Shown: one piece after another, positions 9,290 through 18,611 of the stretch
Position numbering within the stretch: the first letter of the stretch is position 1
Layout: each line of letters begins with the position of its first letter
Source of the DNA: Viridibacillus soli
Lineage (GTDB): Bacteria > Bacillota > Bacilli > Bacillales_A > Planococcaceae
DNA length: 64,000 nt
Assembly: GCF_016612995.1 (NCBI RefSeq)
Contig: NZ_JAEOAH010000031.1
Location: 1-64,000 of the forward strand
Direction: 5' to 3'
Notes under the pieces: model-generated
The model's input: only the letters and a program-made list of their open reading frames with translations
The model's database searches: none
Told to the model about the DNA's origin: nothing
Translations under genes and position numbers: made by a program

Positions 9290-9535
9290 GATTCCTTCTA
9301 AATACCAATACTACTTTATCAAATTTTGGTCCCTTCACGAATCCATTAAGATTCCTCTTTTAAAATGGAATACATTTTTAAATCATGATGTTTTCCTTTT
9401 ACAAATAAGCCCTGGAAGACCTTCAACTAATGTACTACCAATGTAGAATCTTTTGCTCTTTTTCAAATAACAGAGCCCAATCTTTCTGATATTCTACTAC
9501 TTCGGCCTTTCTTATAATTTCGCCTCTTTTTATAG
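9290..9535 (-). pseudogene. GrpB/UPF0157-family protein remnant
   Basis: Minus-strand translation gives RKAEVVEYQKDWALLFEKEQKIL, then HW plus a stop; a shifted frame gives HIGSTLVEGLPGL, and later GFVKGPKFDK. These match the N-terminal layout of GrpB-type nucleotidyltransferase-fold proteins (VVPY.xxW...F, HIGSTSVxGL). Several frameshifts and stops and the missing C-terminus show it is decayed. The following 9536-10007 has no gene I can support. Confidence 0.55.
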
Positions 9536-10007
9536 GCATCTATTTATTCTGTTTATTAGAAGCTTAACATAGCGTTGTATTTGAACTAGTCATTAATTCA
9601 GGACTCTTATTTTTTCCACTCTCGCCACTTTCTCGCTTTAAGATGGCATCGTATTTTTTATATTTCCTTCAATTTCTTGTATCGCTTTATCTGCTTCCAC
9701 TAGGCGTACTCCATTTAATAAATTTTCAACTCCTGCTGCATTTAAATGTCTATAAATACTTCATTTTCAAAAAGAGTTAAATAGAATTACATAATTGTAT
9801 AATATTGGTTTTCAAGGTGAGATTCGACTCGTTTATATTACAAATATTCTGTTTTAAATTGGTTTTACGCATAAAAATAAAGACCATTTCATACTCAACA
9901 ATCCAATTAGCAATCCTTATCGCTATATCATTTCAGAATATTTTGTATATAATGGAGAGACACCCACTTTTAGGTGTAAATAAAAAGTATAAAGGAAGTG
10001 AAGGTTT

Positions 10008-10259
10008 ATGATTACTTTACGCATTCACAAAGAAAATTCAGACTATGTGGTGAAGCATGTCAGCAAACAAAAAGCCGATCAATATTCTGTCCACAGTGCT
10101 GAATCGCTTTATGAAAGTTTGTTTCATTTAGGTCGCAAAATGCATATTAGTAACATCCATTTCAACATTCCTCACGATTTAAAAAGTAAATTGATCTCTT
10201 TTTTATCCATTGAATTCCCTGCCGAGATTTACGATTATCATATTAAGATTATTGACTAA
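10008..10259 (+). CDS. small hypothetical protein
   Basis: An 83-residue mixed-charge soluble protein with no family I recognise. An AAAGGAAGTGAAGG site precedes the ATG at good spacing, and the reading frame has normal codon use, so it is probably real. No membrane segment, signal or metal motif is visible. It stands alone and is followed by a strong hairpin at 10369-10407 shared with the convergent gene. Confidence 0.55.
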   Translation: MITLRIHKENSDYVVKHVSKQKADQYSVHSAESLYESLFHLGRKMHISNIHFNIPHDLKSKLISFLSIEFPAEIYDYHIKIID

Positions 10260-10368
10260 ACCTACACCTCTTTGAATAAACCCTCAAGAAGCGACAGTCA
10301 GTAACCATCTAGGTGCGATTTCAAATCGTTCCTGATGGTTCGTTTATACATAATGTTTCATTCCACAA

Positions 10369-10407
10369 AAATACCGACTTAGGAAACTCCATCCTAAGTC
10401 GGTATTT
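10369..10407. terminator. bidirectional intrinsic terminator
   Basis: A perfect 16-bp stem (AAATACCGACTTAGGA and its complement) with a 7-nt loop lies between two convergent genes. The A/T ends of the stem supply a T-run in both directions. It directly abuts the stop codon of the helix-hairpin-helix protein. Confidence 0.9.
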
Positions 10408-10412
10408 ATTCT

Positions 10413-10613
10413 TTATTCACTATCACTAGCTTTAAATTGTAACCCTTTTTCATGAAGTGCCATTTTCAAAACATCGATTGCTTTTGGACCCATTCCATGA
10501 AGTGATTTTAATGTTTTTTCATCAATTGTTATTAGCTGCTCTATTGTAGTAATTCCTACGCTGTTAAGTGCACGAACTGCAGGCTTTGCGATACCTTTTG
10601 GCCAGGTTTCCAT
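10413..10613 (-). CDS. helix-hairpin-helix protein, RNA polymerase alpha-CTD-like
   Basis: A 66-residue protein consisting of one helix-hairpin-helix fold. The pattern PAVRALNSVGITTIEQL...LKSLHGMGPKAIDVLKMAL closely mirrors the C-terminal domain of RpoA and related stand-alone DNA-binding proteins of Bacillales. It probably binds DNA non-specifically or recruits partners; its cellular role is not known. It is monocistronic. Confidence 0.75.
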   Translation of the reverse strand: METWPKGIAKPAVRALNSVGITTIEQLITIDEKTLKSLHGMGPKAIDVLKMALHEKGLQFKASDSE

Positions 10614-10795
10614 AATTATTCTCCTTTTAGTTTATATTAAATTCGGATCTGCTACATACCAAGTGTGACTATTATTTACATCGTTCATTCATGCGATGCC
10701 AAAACGCGCAGACAATCTTCCTCTTACCCAAAAGCACTTTAATTGTCCCAAATGAGGTGGGAATCAAAAAGTATCGCTCCAATCTTTCTTCCTAT

Positions 10796-11791
10796 TTATA
10801 TTAACAAACAGATGACTGCAACATATAAACATGCGATGATATATTGTGTAATAACAATATAATGACATTTCATCTCTTTACGATAGCGTAGCTCCATGTA
10901 TAATGGATACATAAACATTATTGTCACGAGTAGGAACGCGACTGTTATATTCACAACCCCTAGTAAATAAAGATTACTTAAAACAATTCCTATGACAAGG
11001 AATCTTACGCTAAGCGTAATTACTTTATGACGATTGTTAATAAAGCGCTTTGTTCTTTTTAGAATCGGATTTTTATCCCTAATAAGAAGACCTATAAGAT
11101 AGGCAAGCATCATACTTCCCATCCCTAAAAAGAACAATATTGGAACAATATCATCAACCGTTCTAATGGCTCGATACATTTGCAAATTTTCAGCCGATTC
11201 GCCTCGTACTTCATACCATTGACCTGAATCCATACCCTTCATATAAACTAAATTTGTCTGATCTATATAAAATACTTTCAACCGCAATTCATTAATCTGG
11301 TTCTTCGCATAATACTCAATTTTAATATCTCGTATGTCCGTTTGTTCATGATTCCATTTAGCCCGACTGACTGGCCTTGCTTCTTGCATTGCAATTTCCA
11401 AACTTTTTGGCCAATCTAAATCGGAACCCCAATCAAAGTCTAATACACCTATATATAACGATGGATTACGTGCTGCAAAATAATGCTCAGAACGTGTTTC
11501 TGCTACTAATACATTTTGAATCCAAGGACGTTCATCAACAAGGACGGATACTGTCGCACTTGTATGAATAGCCTTTTCATCATTATCTCCTGTAGGTAAT
11601 GTTAAAATTAAAAAGAATAGCATCGTGCATAGAGTTATGACCGCAAAAAGTGGGTGCCATTTAGCTCTCGACTTCAACTTCTTCGCCTGGCTCATCCTTT
11701 TTGAAAGTTGCTCCTTAGACGCTCTTTTCAGTTCGGGATCTCGCTTTACATCATATACTTCACTTAGTGAATGCTCTAAATCCTTCGTCAT
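10796..11791 (-). CDS. putative anti-sigma factor, membrane protein
   Basis: A 331-residue protein directly downstream of an ECF sigma gene and overlapping it by 32 nt, which is the usual place for the cognate anti-sigma factor. The N-terminal 45 residues are charged and cytosolic. One membrane helix (about 47-66) is followed by an extracytoplasmic domain of about 140 residues, then about four more helices. I see no zinc-binding HxxxCxxC motif, so it is not a classic ZAS anti-sigma. Translation is probably coupled to the sigma gene through an AGAGGTG site inside it. The role is inferred from position. Confidence 0.6.
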   Translation of the reverse strand: MTKDLEHSLSEVYDVKRDPELKRASKEQLSKRMSQAKKLKSRAKWHPLFAVITLCTMLFFLILTLPTGDNDEKAIHTSATVSVLVDERPWIQNVLVAETRSEHYFAARNPSLYIGVLDFDWGSDLDWPKSLEIAMQEARPVSRAKWNHEQTDIRDIKIEYYAKNQINELRLKVFYIDQTNLVYMKGMDSGQWYEVRGESAENLQMYRAIRTVDDIVPILFFLGMGSMMLAYLIGLLIRDKNPILKRTKRFINNRHKVITLSVRFLVIGIVLSNLYLLGVVNITVAFLLVTIMFMYPLYMELRYRKEMKCHYIVITQYIIACLYVAVICLLI

Positions 11792-12296
11792 CCAACATCA
11801 CCTCTTTCCCTACGATTTTCTTCAATGCTTGTATCGCTCTTGCTGTATTATTTTTCACCTTAGCTTCAGACCAACCTAGTATTTGTGCCGTTTCCTTAAT
11901 TGAAAGACCTTCCATTTTACGTAAAATAAGCGCTTCTCTATATTCCAACTTGAGCTGAGAGAGCGCCTTGTAAAGAGAAGCTATTTTCTCACCCTTTTCA
12001 ACTATTTCGCTAGGAATGGGTGACATATCTGGTGGCTCATACTGTGCTACAAAAGGGATAAAACGAATAATTCTCTTCCTTCGATAATAATCATAGACGA
12101 TATTTCTAGCGATTTTTCTCAGCCAAGTTTGGATCTGGGCCTGTTCTTGAAACTTTGCATAATGCTTAAAGCCACGATAGAATGTTTCTTGCGTCAAATC
12201 CTCCGCAGTTTCTTTATGGCCTACGAGTAAAAATATGTATTTATAAATAGCATCACTATATTGCTCATAGTACTGTTCAAATAGTCGCTGTCTCAT
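11760..12296 (-). CDS. ECF-type RNA polymerase sigma factor
   Basis: A 178-residue sigma-70 family factor. Region 2 is clear (DAIYKYIFLLVGHKETAEDLTQETF through WLRKIARN, about residues 15-70), as is region 4 with the helix-turn-helix (EYREALILRKMEGLSIKETAQILGWSEAKVKNNTARAIQALKK, about 118-160). Region 3 is absent, as expected for the ECF group. AAAGGAGGAA precedes the ATG. It forms an operon with the overlapping downstream membrane protein, which probably holds it inactive until an envelope signal arrives. Confidence 0.92.
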   Translation of the reverse strand: MRQRLFEQYYEQYSDAIYKYIFLLVGHKETAEDLTQETFYRGFKHYAKFQEQAQIQTWLRKIARNIVYDYYRRKRIIRFIPFVAQYEPPDMSPIPSEIVEKGEKIASLYKALSQLKLEYREALILRKMEGLSIKETAQILGWSEAKVKNNTARAIQALKKIVGKEVMLDDEGFRAFTK

Positions 12297-12466
12297 GCAC
12301 GATTCCTCCTTTCAATGCTATAGACGAGTGAACGTGAAAAAAGAATCATTTAAAATAAAAAAGGAAGGTATTTTCTTAGCGGGATTATTTGTGGGATGTA
12401 CTATTGCCAACCACAGGTTAAATCGAAACATTTTAACTAATAGATCCATAAGACAATTCACAAAAA

Positions 12467-12494
12467 AATGACTTAGAATATTCTCTAAGCCATT
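12467..12494 (-). terminator. intrinsic terminator of the methyltransferase gene
   Basis: Minus-strand hairpin with an 11-bp stem (AATGGCTTAGA with TCTAAGTCATT, one mismatch) followed by a seven-T run, about 45 nt after the methyltransferase stop. Confidence 0.75.
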
Positions 12495-12538
12495 TAATAC
12501 TTATTCTTCTATATAAAGGTCGTTTTTTAGAAGTCATT

Positions 12539-13147
12539 TTATATAGTCTTAATCCCCTCAACACAAATCCACTTTTTATTTTTATTCTCATAAAACTTTA
12601 TAGAATTAAAACCCATTTTCGGAAATAATCGCTCCAATTCTTCGTTAGTTTTATAAGATTTCATATGATAATTGATTTTGTAAATCTCTGCAATAATTAA
12701 AAATTTTCCATCTTGTTTTAATACTCTAAAAACCTCTTTTACCCCATTTTCTAAATCTGCCCAGAAGTAATGCGTTTGAAAGGCGGTAATGATATCAAAT
12801 GTATGATCTGGAAACGGGATGTCAGTAACACTTGCTTGACGGATATTAACTTTTCCCGCTACTATATCTTGTTGATTTGCTCTAATTGAGTCTTTTACAG
12901 CCTGTTCAGAATAATCTATACCGTATATTTTTCCGTATGTATTCATTTTGGACAATAATTGTATTGTTTTACCCCCGCCACAACCTATGTCCAAAATTAC
13001 TGCTTCATGTTTCATTTTTATATTCGCTAAAGCCCATTTATTCATGCCAGTATGTGCGGAATTCATAATTCTCAACATAAGTGAGCCTATAATTCCACTT
13101 GGATTTTTAGCTTGTTCTATCAATCTATTTAATAAGTTCAATTCCAT
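12539..13147 (-). CDS. class I SAM-dependent methyltransferase
   Basis: A 202-residue Rossmann-fold methyltransferase of the UbiE/Methyltransf_11 type. Motif I is VILDIGCGGGKTIQLLS with the glycine loop, followed by YGIDYSEQAV (acidic ribose contact), DIPFPDHTFDIITAFQTHYFW (motif IV region) and VFRVLKQDGKFLI (motif VI). The substrate is not predictable. It stands alone between the sigma operon and the TetM-like gene and has its own terminator. Confidence 0.85.
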   Translation of the reverse strand: MELNLLNRLIEQAKNPSGIIGSLMLRIMNSAHTGMNKWALANIKMKHEAVILDIGCGGGKTIQLLSKMNTYGKIYGIDYSEQAVKDSIRANQQDIVAGKVNIRQASVTDIPFPDHTFDIITAFQTHYFWADLENGVKEVFRVLKQDGKFLIIAEIYKINYHMKSYKTNEELERLFPKMGFNSIKFYENKNKKWICVEGIKTI

Positions 13148-13290
13148 AGCCCACTTTCCCTCATCAAGAAGGATTAAAGTTAAAATAAAAACTAGAACAA
13201 GAATCCCTACTTCAGCTGTATCGTCTCATCAATCACATTAAATTACATATGAATACCTTAACATATCTTACATAATAAAATATATCAAAA

Positions 13291-13323
13291 GCAGCAGGAT
13301 TTCTTTTTTGAAACCCACTGCCA
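13291..13323 (-). terminator. possible terminator after the TetM-like gene
   Basis: An imperfect hairpin (GCAGTGGGTTTC pairing with GAAATCCTGC) about 55 nt past the stop, followed on the minus strand by a T-rich stretch. The stem has mismatches, so this is tentative. Confidence 0.4.
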
Positions 13324-13378
13324 TTATCACTGTTTCTCCGTATATGGTCACCTCAAAAATGAACATCCTCTTAACACT

Positions 13379-15319
13379 CTACAAACAATGCATCGCAGCC
13401 TCAGCTTCTTCCCAAGGGACAGAATACCCCTTCCCTTTCGCACAAAAAATGGATGTAGATGTGTATTCGGGATCTGCATTTTTGTCATAGCCGACTTCTT
13501 CCATTACTTGTTCGGGATTATGACAAACATCGTAGCCACCAAAGTTTAAAGTTAATGCGCCTTTGCCATTTGTGAAAGCCGCGAAAGTTGTACTGTAGTT
13601 CATAAAAGTGGCAACTGGTACGCGTCCTTTAATAATCACCTTATCTCCTACGTTTTCTGGTGGAGTGAACTGCCCATAAGCCTGCTTAACATCAGACATG
13701 ACCCGACCAATATGGTCCAAATCCACTTTAATTTTAAAATCATAATATGGCTCGAGTAGTATATTATCAGCCTGCTCTAATCCTTGTCGTAACGCCCGGT
13801 GAGTTGCTTCTCTAAAATCTCCACCAGAAGTATGCTCGTTATTTGCTCGACCTGTTAGTAGCGCAATTTTCACATCGGTCACTGTTGAACCCGTGAGTAA
13901 CCCGTGATGATTACGATCAAATATATGATGACGTATTAGGTTTTGATTACCGACAGATAAATGGTCCGCGTGGCATTTGTTTTCAAATGTAATGCCAGAA
14001 CCCCTCTTTGCCGGTTCGATTTGAAGATGTACTTCTGCATAATGTCTCAGTGGCTCGAAATGACCGTACCCAGTTACGGATAAAGCAATTGTTTCTTTAT
14101 ACAAAATCTTTGGTTCGCCAAATGTAACATGAAATGCAAAACGCTCCTGGACAATCTGCTCCAGCACTTCTAGCTGAATTACTCCCATCACATGTACATG
14201 AATTTCCTGCACATGCTCATCCCAAAAGACGTGTAATGACGGGTCTTCCGCGTCCAAAATTTTAAAGCAGCGTAGCATTTCCTTTACATGGATTTTAGCA
14301 TCGAAAATCACTTTGGATTTTAAAGTTGGAATAAGTTCAAACATTGCTTTTTCTCGAAGTACACCAAGACCATCTCCTATAGCTGCACCACTTAAACCAG
14401 TGACTGCGAAAAGTTCTCCAGCTTGAACTTGATTGACGGTTGTGAATTTATTGCCATTATACAAACGAATTTGTGTAATCTTTTCGGTAATGTCTCCGTA
14501 GTCCACTTCATCACGTACTTGCAAAGAACCACTCAAACACTTCATAAAAGTGACTCGCTGATCGTTATCGTCATGACGAATTTTATAAACGCGTGCCGCA
14601 AAATCACTGTTATCTTCGTAAATTGTTTCAGTAAATTGATCTAGCTTTTCGAAAAATGCAAAGACACCGAGATCTTTTAATGCAGAGCCGCTTGCACATG
14701 GGAAGATCTCATTTTTTGAGATACTTTTTTTGAATGACTCTAACCAAATCTCTTTGTTATAACCTGACGCCATATACTGCTCTAAAAGACCTTCATCCCG
14801 CTCCGCAATAAATTCAATGAGCTCCTCTTGCATCAATCCATCATGCAAGGCATTTGTTATATCACACACATCTTCTGTTAGATTTGTTCGGATTTCATTC
14901 AAAGTAGTTTGGATATTGACGCCTTCACGATCTGTTTTATTTAGAAAGAAAAAAGTAGGAATTTTGTGTTTACGCAATAATTGCCACACCGTTTCCGTAT
15001 GCCCTTCCACGCCGTCAACTGCACTAATGATCAAAATGGCATAATCCATCACTTGAATAGCTCTTTCCATTTCAGGTGAGAAATCGACATGCCCTGGTGT
15101 ATCAATAATTGTGTATGTACTGTTGTTGTATGTAATCATACCTTGTTCGGCAAAAACCGTAATGCCACGCTCCCGCTCGATGGCGTGATTGTCTAAAAAG
15201 GCATCCTTGTGATCGACCCGTCCCCTTTGGCGGATACTATTCGTATGATAAAGTAGCTGCTCAGAAAATGTCGTCTTGCCAGCGTCTACATGGGCAAGTA
15301 TTCCAATAGTCTTATACAT
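13379..15319 (-). CDS. TetM/TetO-like ribosomal protection GTPase
   Basis: A 646-residue translational GTPase of the EF-G superfamily, the size of tetracycline ribosomal-protection proteins. The G domain has AHVDAGKTT (G1), RGITV (G2), DTPGH (G3) and NKTD (G4). Domains II to V follow, including EVHLQIEPAKRGSGITFENK in the domain IV region. Proteins of this family bind the A-site region of the ribosome and displace drug at the expense of GTP. It is clearly divergent from the mobile tet(M) alleles in its switch and domain IV regions, so it may be a chromosomal relative; resistance is unproven. It is divergent from the (p)ppGpp synthetase gene. Confidence 0.82.
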   Translation of the reverse strand: MYKTIGILAHVDAGKTTFSEQLLYHTNSIRQRGRVDHKDAFLDNHAIERERGITVFAEQGMITYNNSTYTIIDTPGHVDFSPEMERAIQVMDYAILIISAVDGVEGHTETVWQLLRKHKIPTFFFLNKTDREGVNIQTTLNEIRTNLTEDVCDITNALHDGLMQEELIEFIAERDEGLLEQYMASGYNKEIWLESFKKSISKNEIFPCASGSALKDLGVFAFFEKLDQFTETIYEDNSDFAARVYKIRHDDNDQRVTFMKCLSGSLQVRDEVDYGDITEKITQIRLYNGNKFTTVNQVQAGELFAVTGLSGAAIGDGLGVLREKAMFELIPTLKSKVIFDAKIHVKEMLRCFKILDAEDPSLHVFWDEHVQEIHVHVMGVIQLEVLEQIVQERFAFHVTFGEPKILYKETIALSVTGYGHFEPLRHYAEVHLQIEPAKRGSGITFENKCHADHLSVGNQNLIRHHIFDRNHHGLLTGSTVTDVKIALLTGRANNEHTSGGDFREATHRALRQGLEQADNILLEPYYDFKIKVDLDHIGRVMSDVKQAYGQFTPPENVGDKVIIKGRVPVATFMNYSTTFAAFTNGKGALTLNFGGYDVCHNPEQVMEEVGYDKNADPEYTSTSIFCAKGKGYSVPWEEAEAAMHCL

Positions 15320-15427
15320 ATATGTTCCTCATTTCGTGTCATCCAGATGACTTAATTATAGCATCAGATTGGGCATTTTGAGCCAACTTAGGTGTGGTAG
15401 CTCATTTACAATCAAAAAAAAATACAC

Positions 15428-15441
15428 ATTTCACGTGAAAT
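15428..15441. promoter_or_regulatory. 14-bp perfect palindrome resembling parS/Noc sites
   Basis: ATTTCACGTGAAAT lies in the 170-bp divergent promoter region between the TetM-like and synthetase genes. The inner TTTCACGTGAAA equals the core of the ParB site parS, while the outer A...T pair equals the Noc-binding site. It could be a weak ParB-family site or an unrelated dimer operator for the divergent genes. Confidence 0.4.
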
Positions 15442-15510
15442 TATTTGCAAGATTTGAGAAAATGAATTGTATGAACGTAGTGAAGTATTTTGAAAGGTGT
15501 AGATGTTAAG

Positions 15511-16257
15511 TTGACTGAGGTAAAATCATTTGATCGTGAGAACATGAAAGAAATTCGCGTAGAATTAACTCGCTTTATGATGGCATATAAATTTGCGTTA
15601 GATGAGATTGGGACAAAGGTTCGGATTTTAAAGGAAGAGTTTCGACTAATTCATGAATATAACCCAATTGAACATGTCAATACACGAATGAAATCACCAG
15701 AGAGCATTTTGAAGAAAGTAAGTAAAAAGAATATCCCCTTAACAATGGATGCAATACGAGAAGATATAAAAGATATTGCGGGTATTCGCATAACCTGCTC
15801 CTTTGTTTCTGATATTTACCTAATTAGTGAAATGATCCAATCGCAATCAGATATTGAAGTAATCGAGGTAAAAGATTATATTCAGTATCCCAAGCCAAAC
15901 GGTTATCAAAGTCTACATGTTATTTTGAAAATCCCCGTCTATATGACGGATCGTAAAGAGCATGTATATGTAGAAATGCAAATCCGTACGATTGCAATGG
16001 ACTTCTGGGCAAGCTTGGAACATAAAATCTATTATAAATACAACAAACAAGTTCCCGAACACCTAACAAATGAATTAAGAGAGGCCGCTTTTACAGCAGC
16101 AGAACTAGATCGTAAAATGGAAAGTCTTAATAATGAAATCAATATTTTAAAAGAAATCGCTCATGAAGAACAAGAGGATTTAGCATTAGAAGATACTGAC
16201 TCAACGAAGCTGGTGCTAGATATGATGAAAAAAATTGCTGTAGATAAGATGAAGTAG
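15511..16257 (+). CDS. small alarmone (p)ppGpp synthetase (RelA/SpoT domain)
   Basis: A protein of about 248 residues comprising one RelA/SpoT synthetase domain with a C-terminal helix, like the Bacillus small alarmone synthetases YjbM (RelQ) and YwaC (RelP). The diagnostic blocks are REDIKDIAGIRITC, YIQYPKPNGYQSLHVIL and EMQIRTIAMDFWASLEHKI. There is no HD hydrolase domain, so it should only make (p)ppGpp from ATP and GTP/GDP. All in-frame starts are TTG; I take the one at 15511 because AAAGGTG lies 11 nt upstream, while one seven codons earlier lacks a good site. Which of the two paralogue types it is cannot be settled by eye. Confidence 0.9.
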   Translation: MTEVKSFDRENMKEIRVELTRFMMAYKFALDEIGTKVRILKEEFRLIHEYNPIEHVNTRMKSPESILKKVSKKNIPLTMDAIREDIKDIAGIRITCSFVSDIYLISEMIQSQSDIEVIEVKDYIQYPKPNGYQSLHVILKIPVYMTDRKEHVYVEMQIRTIAMDFWASLEHKIYYKYNKQVPEHLTNELREAAFTAAELDRKMESLNNEINILKEIAHEEQEDLALEDTDSTKLVLDMMKKIAVDKMK

Positions 16258-16878
16258 TTTATTATAGGTGGAATATTAATTGGATTTACGAGGGTATTAA
16301 AGCATAAATTTTCCTGGTTTAGTACTAGAATCAGGCACAATTTAACTTAGTTTATAAGTAAGGACTCTCACTACTTAACTGTGGTTTTTCTAATGATCTG
16401 TTAAATTTTAATGTTGATTTTTACGAAAAATAAAATAGGCTCGGTTCTATTTTAGGTAGAATCAAGCCTATTTTTTTACATTATTTAGCAATCCAAATTC
16501 AAATCTTTCCCCCACGTACATACAGCAACAAACCATCTATGAAATTAGTTATTATTACGCATTCCGTCTAAAATAGCCCGTTTAAGTTCAGATGGAAAAG
16601 CTATATGTTTAACCTTTTAATAGATCTATGCACTTTTCTCTTCAAAATAAAAAATGTACACTACTAAATTTAAAAAACAAAAAAAACGAATGGAGTTTGG
16701 GGTTATGCGATCTGGCATCTCTAATGGTTTATCACTATATACATTCAAAGCATATCCTGCCTATTCATTATTTATTTCTAAAAACCCATTTAAGGAAATC
16801 TCCGTTCCACTTATCTGCCACTCTCCATAGTATTGCTTTTTTCAACTAATTTATAAAATTGAAAATTAGAATGAATTA
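16258..16878. other. gene-poor interval with a terminator
   Basis: No supported gene. It contains the hairpin at 16432-16477 and, on the minus strand near 16556-16625, a 23-codon open stretch (HIAFPSELKRAILDGMRNNN then stop) that might be the tail of a lost regulator. The rest is AT-rich and unremarkable. Confidence 0.5.
16432..16477 (+). terminator. intrinsic terminator
   Basis: A long stem with two mismatches (AAAATAGGCTCGGTTCTA pairing with TAGAATCAAGCCTATTTT), a 7-nt loop and a run of Ts on the plus strand. It lies 180 nt after the synthetase gene, which is the only plus-strand transcript available. Confidence 0.7.
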
Positions 16879-18351
16879 TTAAAAAAATGGTGTTAATTCT
16901 ATCTTTTTATTAGCAATGGCATTAACGTAATATTCGTTATGATCAACGCCTATCATTGTTGGTTGATATTTCTTGATAGCATCTATCAGCTGATTAATTA
17001 TCATAATGTCTAAGTAATTGGTCACTTCATCCCAAATAAATAACTCGTTTTTTCCTAATAATGCATTCGCTAAAAATACTTTTTTCTGTTCTCCATAGCT
17101 CCAATTTTCACTTGATTTATCTGAAAAACTAGATCGCTGGATACCTAATTGATATAACAGATGCCAAAATTCCTCTTTTTCTTCTTTCGTAGTTAATCGC
17201 TTTATAAATGAGGAATAATCTAAATCCTCTTGTTTTTTTTGACTCAGTATCGATAGATGTTCAGGTAGATTTATTCGATATTCACCAATTGTTTCTAGCT
17301 GCTCTCTTCCGAGTATAAAATTTAATAGAGTAGATTTACCGACTCCATTTTTCCCTTCAATAAAGAATCTATCAGAAGGATATACATCTATAGTGATTGG
17401 CGCAAAGAGTGGCATACCATCTCTCAAAATGGAAAAATCTCGAAAGAACAAAACTTGTCTTCTTGGCTGTTCTACAATCATTTTTAGTTCTGACACATTT
17501 TCGATATTATGAATCAAGCTTTCCTTTTTTTCAATCATTTCTTCCGTTCTTTTTTTAATGGCTTTCGCTCGCTTCATTTGTTTCGCAGCTAAGCGCCTTC
17601 CTGCAGCATCTTTCGTACTGTTTTCCCTTTTGTTGCCCCAACTTTTCACCCGACTTGAGACATCATTCAGTCTTTTAATTTCAGCCTTTAGCTTGGCATT
17701 ATTTTCTTCCGAAAACATGTCTGCATTTTCTTTTTCATATTTCCACGTATCGATATTTCCACTAATAAGGTCAATCGATTCCTTATTGATTGCTAAGACA
17801 TGATCCACAAATTGATTTAAAAAGGCTTCGTCATGGCTGATAACAATAAACCCTCTTTTATTATTTAAATATCGACCAACGATTTTTCGACCATGCAAAT
17901 CTAAATTATTGGTTGGTTCATCAATTAAAGGAAAGGCATTTTCATTCAAAAATAGCTCAATCAGTAACAACTTTGTCTGCTCACCACCACTCAACACATT
18001 AAATTTTTTATCTAATATGTCATGAGGCAAGTCTATATACGTTAACTCACGTTCAATTTGCCAACTATCAATATACGGATTTTGTTTTTGTAACACTTCT
18101 AACGCGGTCAAATCTTCATCACTATTCGGATATACGGGAAAATATTTATAATCTAATGTTGAGTCTATCGTTCCTTCATACTCTAGTTTATTTAAAAGAA
18201 TTTTTAAAAAGGTTGTTTTTCCTCGACCATTCCTGCCAACAAGCCCTAACTTCCAATTTTCATTAATATTTATGTTTACATTATTAAAAATTGGTTGGAG
18301 CATCGATAAATATTTAAATGTCAAATTTTTTATTAGAATATTACCAGTCAT
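16879..18351 (-). CDS. ABC-F ribosomal protection protein, Lsa-like
   Basis: A 490-residue soluble tandem-ATPase of the ABC-F family with no membrane helices. NBD1 has GLVGRNGRGKTT (Walker A), LSGGEQ and AFPLIDEPTNNLD. NBD2 has EGKNGVGKST, WSYGEQKK and FIWDEVTNYLD. Between them lies a basic coiled linker (about residues 210-295) whose tip sets drug specificity in this family. Sequence and layout resemble the Lsa-type proteins that dislodge lincosamides, streptogramin A and pleuromutilins from the ribosome. Both catalytic glutamates are present. AGAGGTGATC precedes the ATG. The drug profile is inferred. Confidence 0.8.
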   Translation of the reverse strand: MTGNILIKNLTFKYLSMLQPIFNNVNININENWKLGLVGRNGRGKTTFLKILLNKLEYEGTIDSTLDYKYFPVYPNSDEDLTALEVLQKQNPYIDSWQIERELTYIDLPHDILDKKFNVLSGGEQTKLLLIELFLNENAFPLIDEPTNNLDLHGRKIVGRYLNNKRGFIVISHDEAFLNQFVDHVLAINKESIDLISGNIDTWKYEKENADMFSEENNAKLKAEIKRLNDVSSRVKSWGNKRENSTKDAAGRRLAAKQMKRAKAIKKRTEEMIEKKESLIHNIENVSELKMIVEQPRRQVLFFRDFSILRDGMPLFAPITIDVYPSDRFFIEGKNGVGKSTLLNFILGREQLETIGEYRINLPEHLSILSQKKQEDLDYSSFIKRLTTKEEKEEFWHLLYQLGIQRSSFSDKSSENWSYGEQKKVFLANALLGKNELFIWDEVTNYLDIMIINQLIDAIKKYQPTMIGVDHNEYYVNAIANKKIELTPFF

Positions 18352-18611
18352 TTAGATCACCTCTTCCAACTAGTATTTTCTACACAATAGTTCAATTAAC
18401 TTTGCCATTGGGAAGCGCTATCTTCTTATTAATAGAGAATATGGTATCAATTCAATTCTCATGGATTATCTTATTTTTAGTACTGAACTTAACGAATGTT
18501 CGGGAGTGAAAATCATAATAAATTAATCAATTCTAGGATTACATAGCCCCAAAAAATACCCTGCTAAAAATAAATACAAAAAAATTAACCATATGCAGGG
18601 AAATATTCAAT

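Noticed and set aside
9805-10011. Plus-strand 68-codon frame before the small gene at 10008
   Set aside because: It has a poor ribosome-binding site, is AT-driven, and overlaps the promoter and ribosome-binding site of the next gene.
18318-18509. Plus-strand 63-codon hydrophobic frame upstream of the ABC-F gene as a leader peptide or membrane protein
   Set aside because: It overlaps the ABC-F start in antisense, has no ribosome-binding site and would not regulate a minus-strand gene by attenuation.
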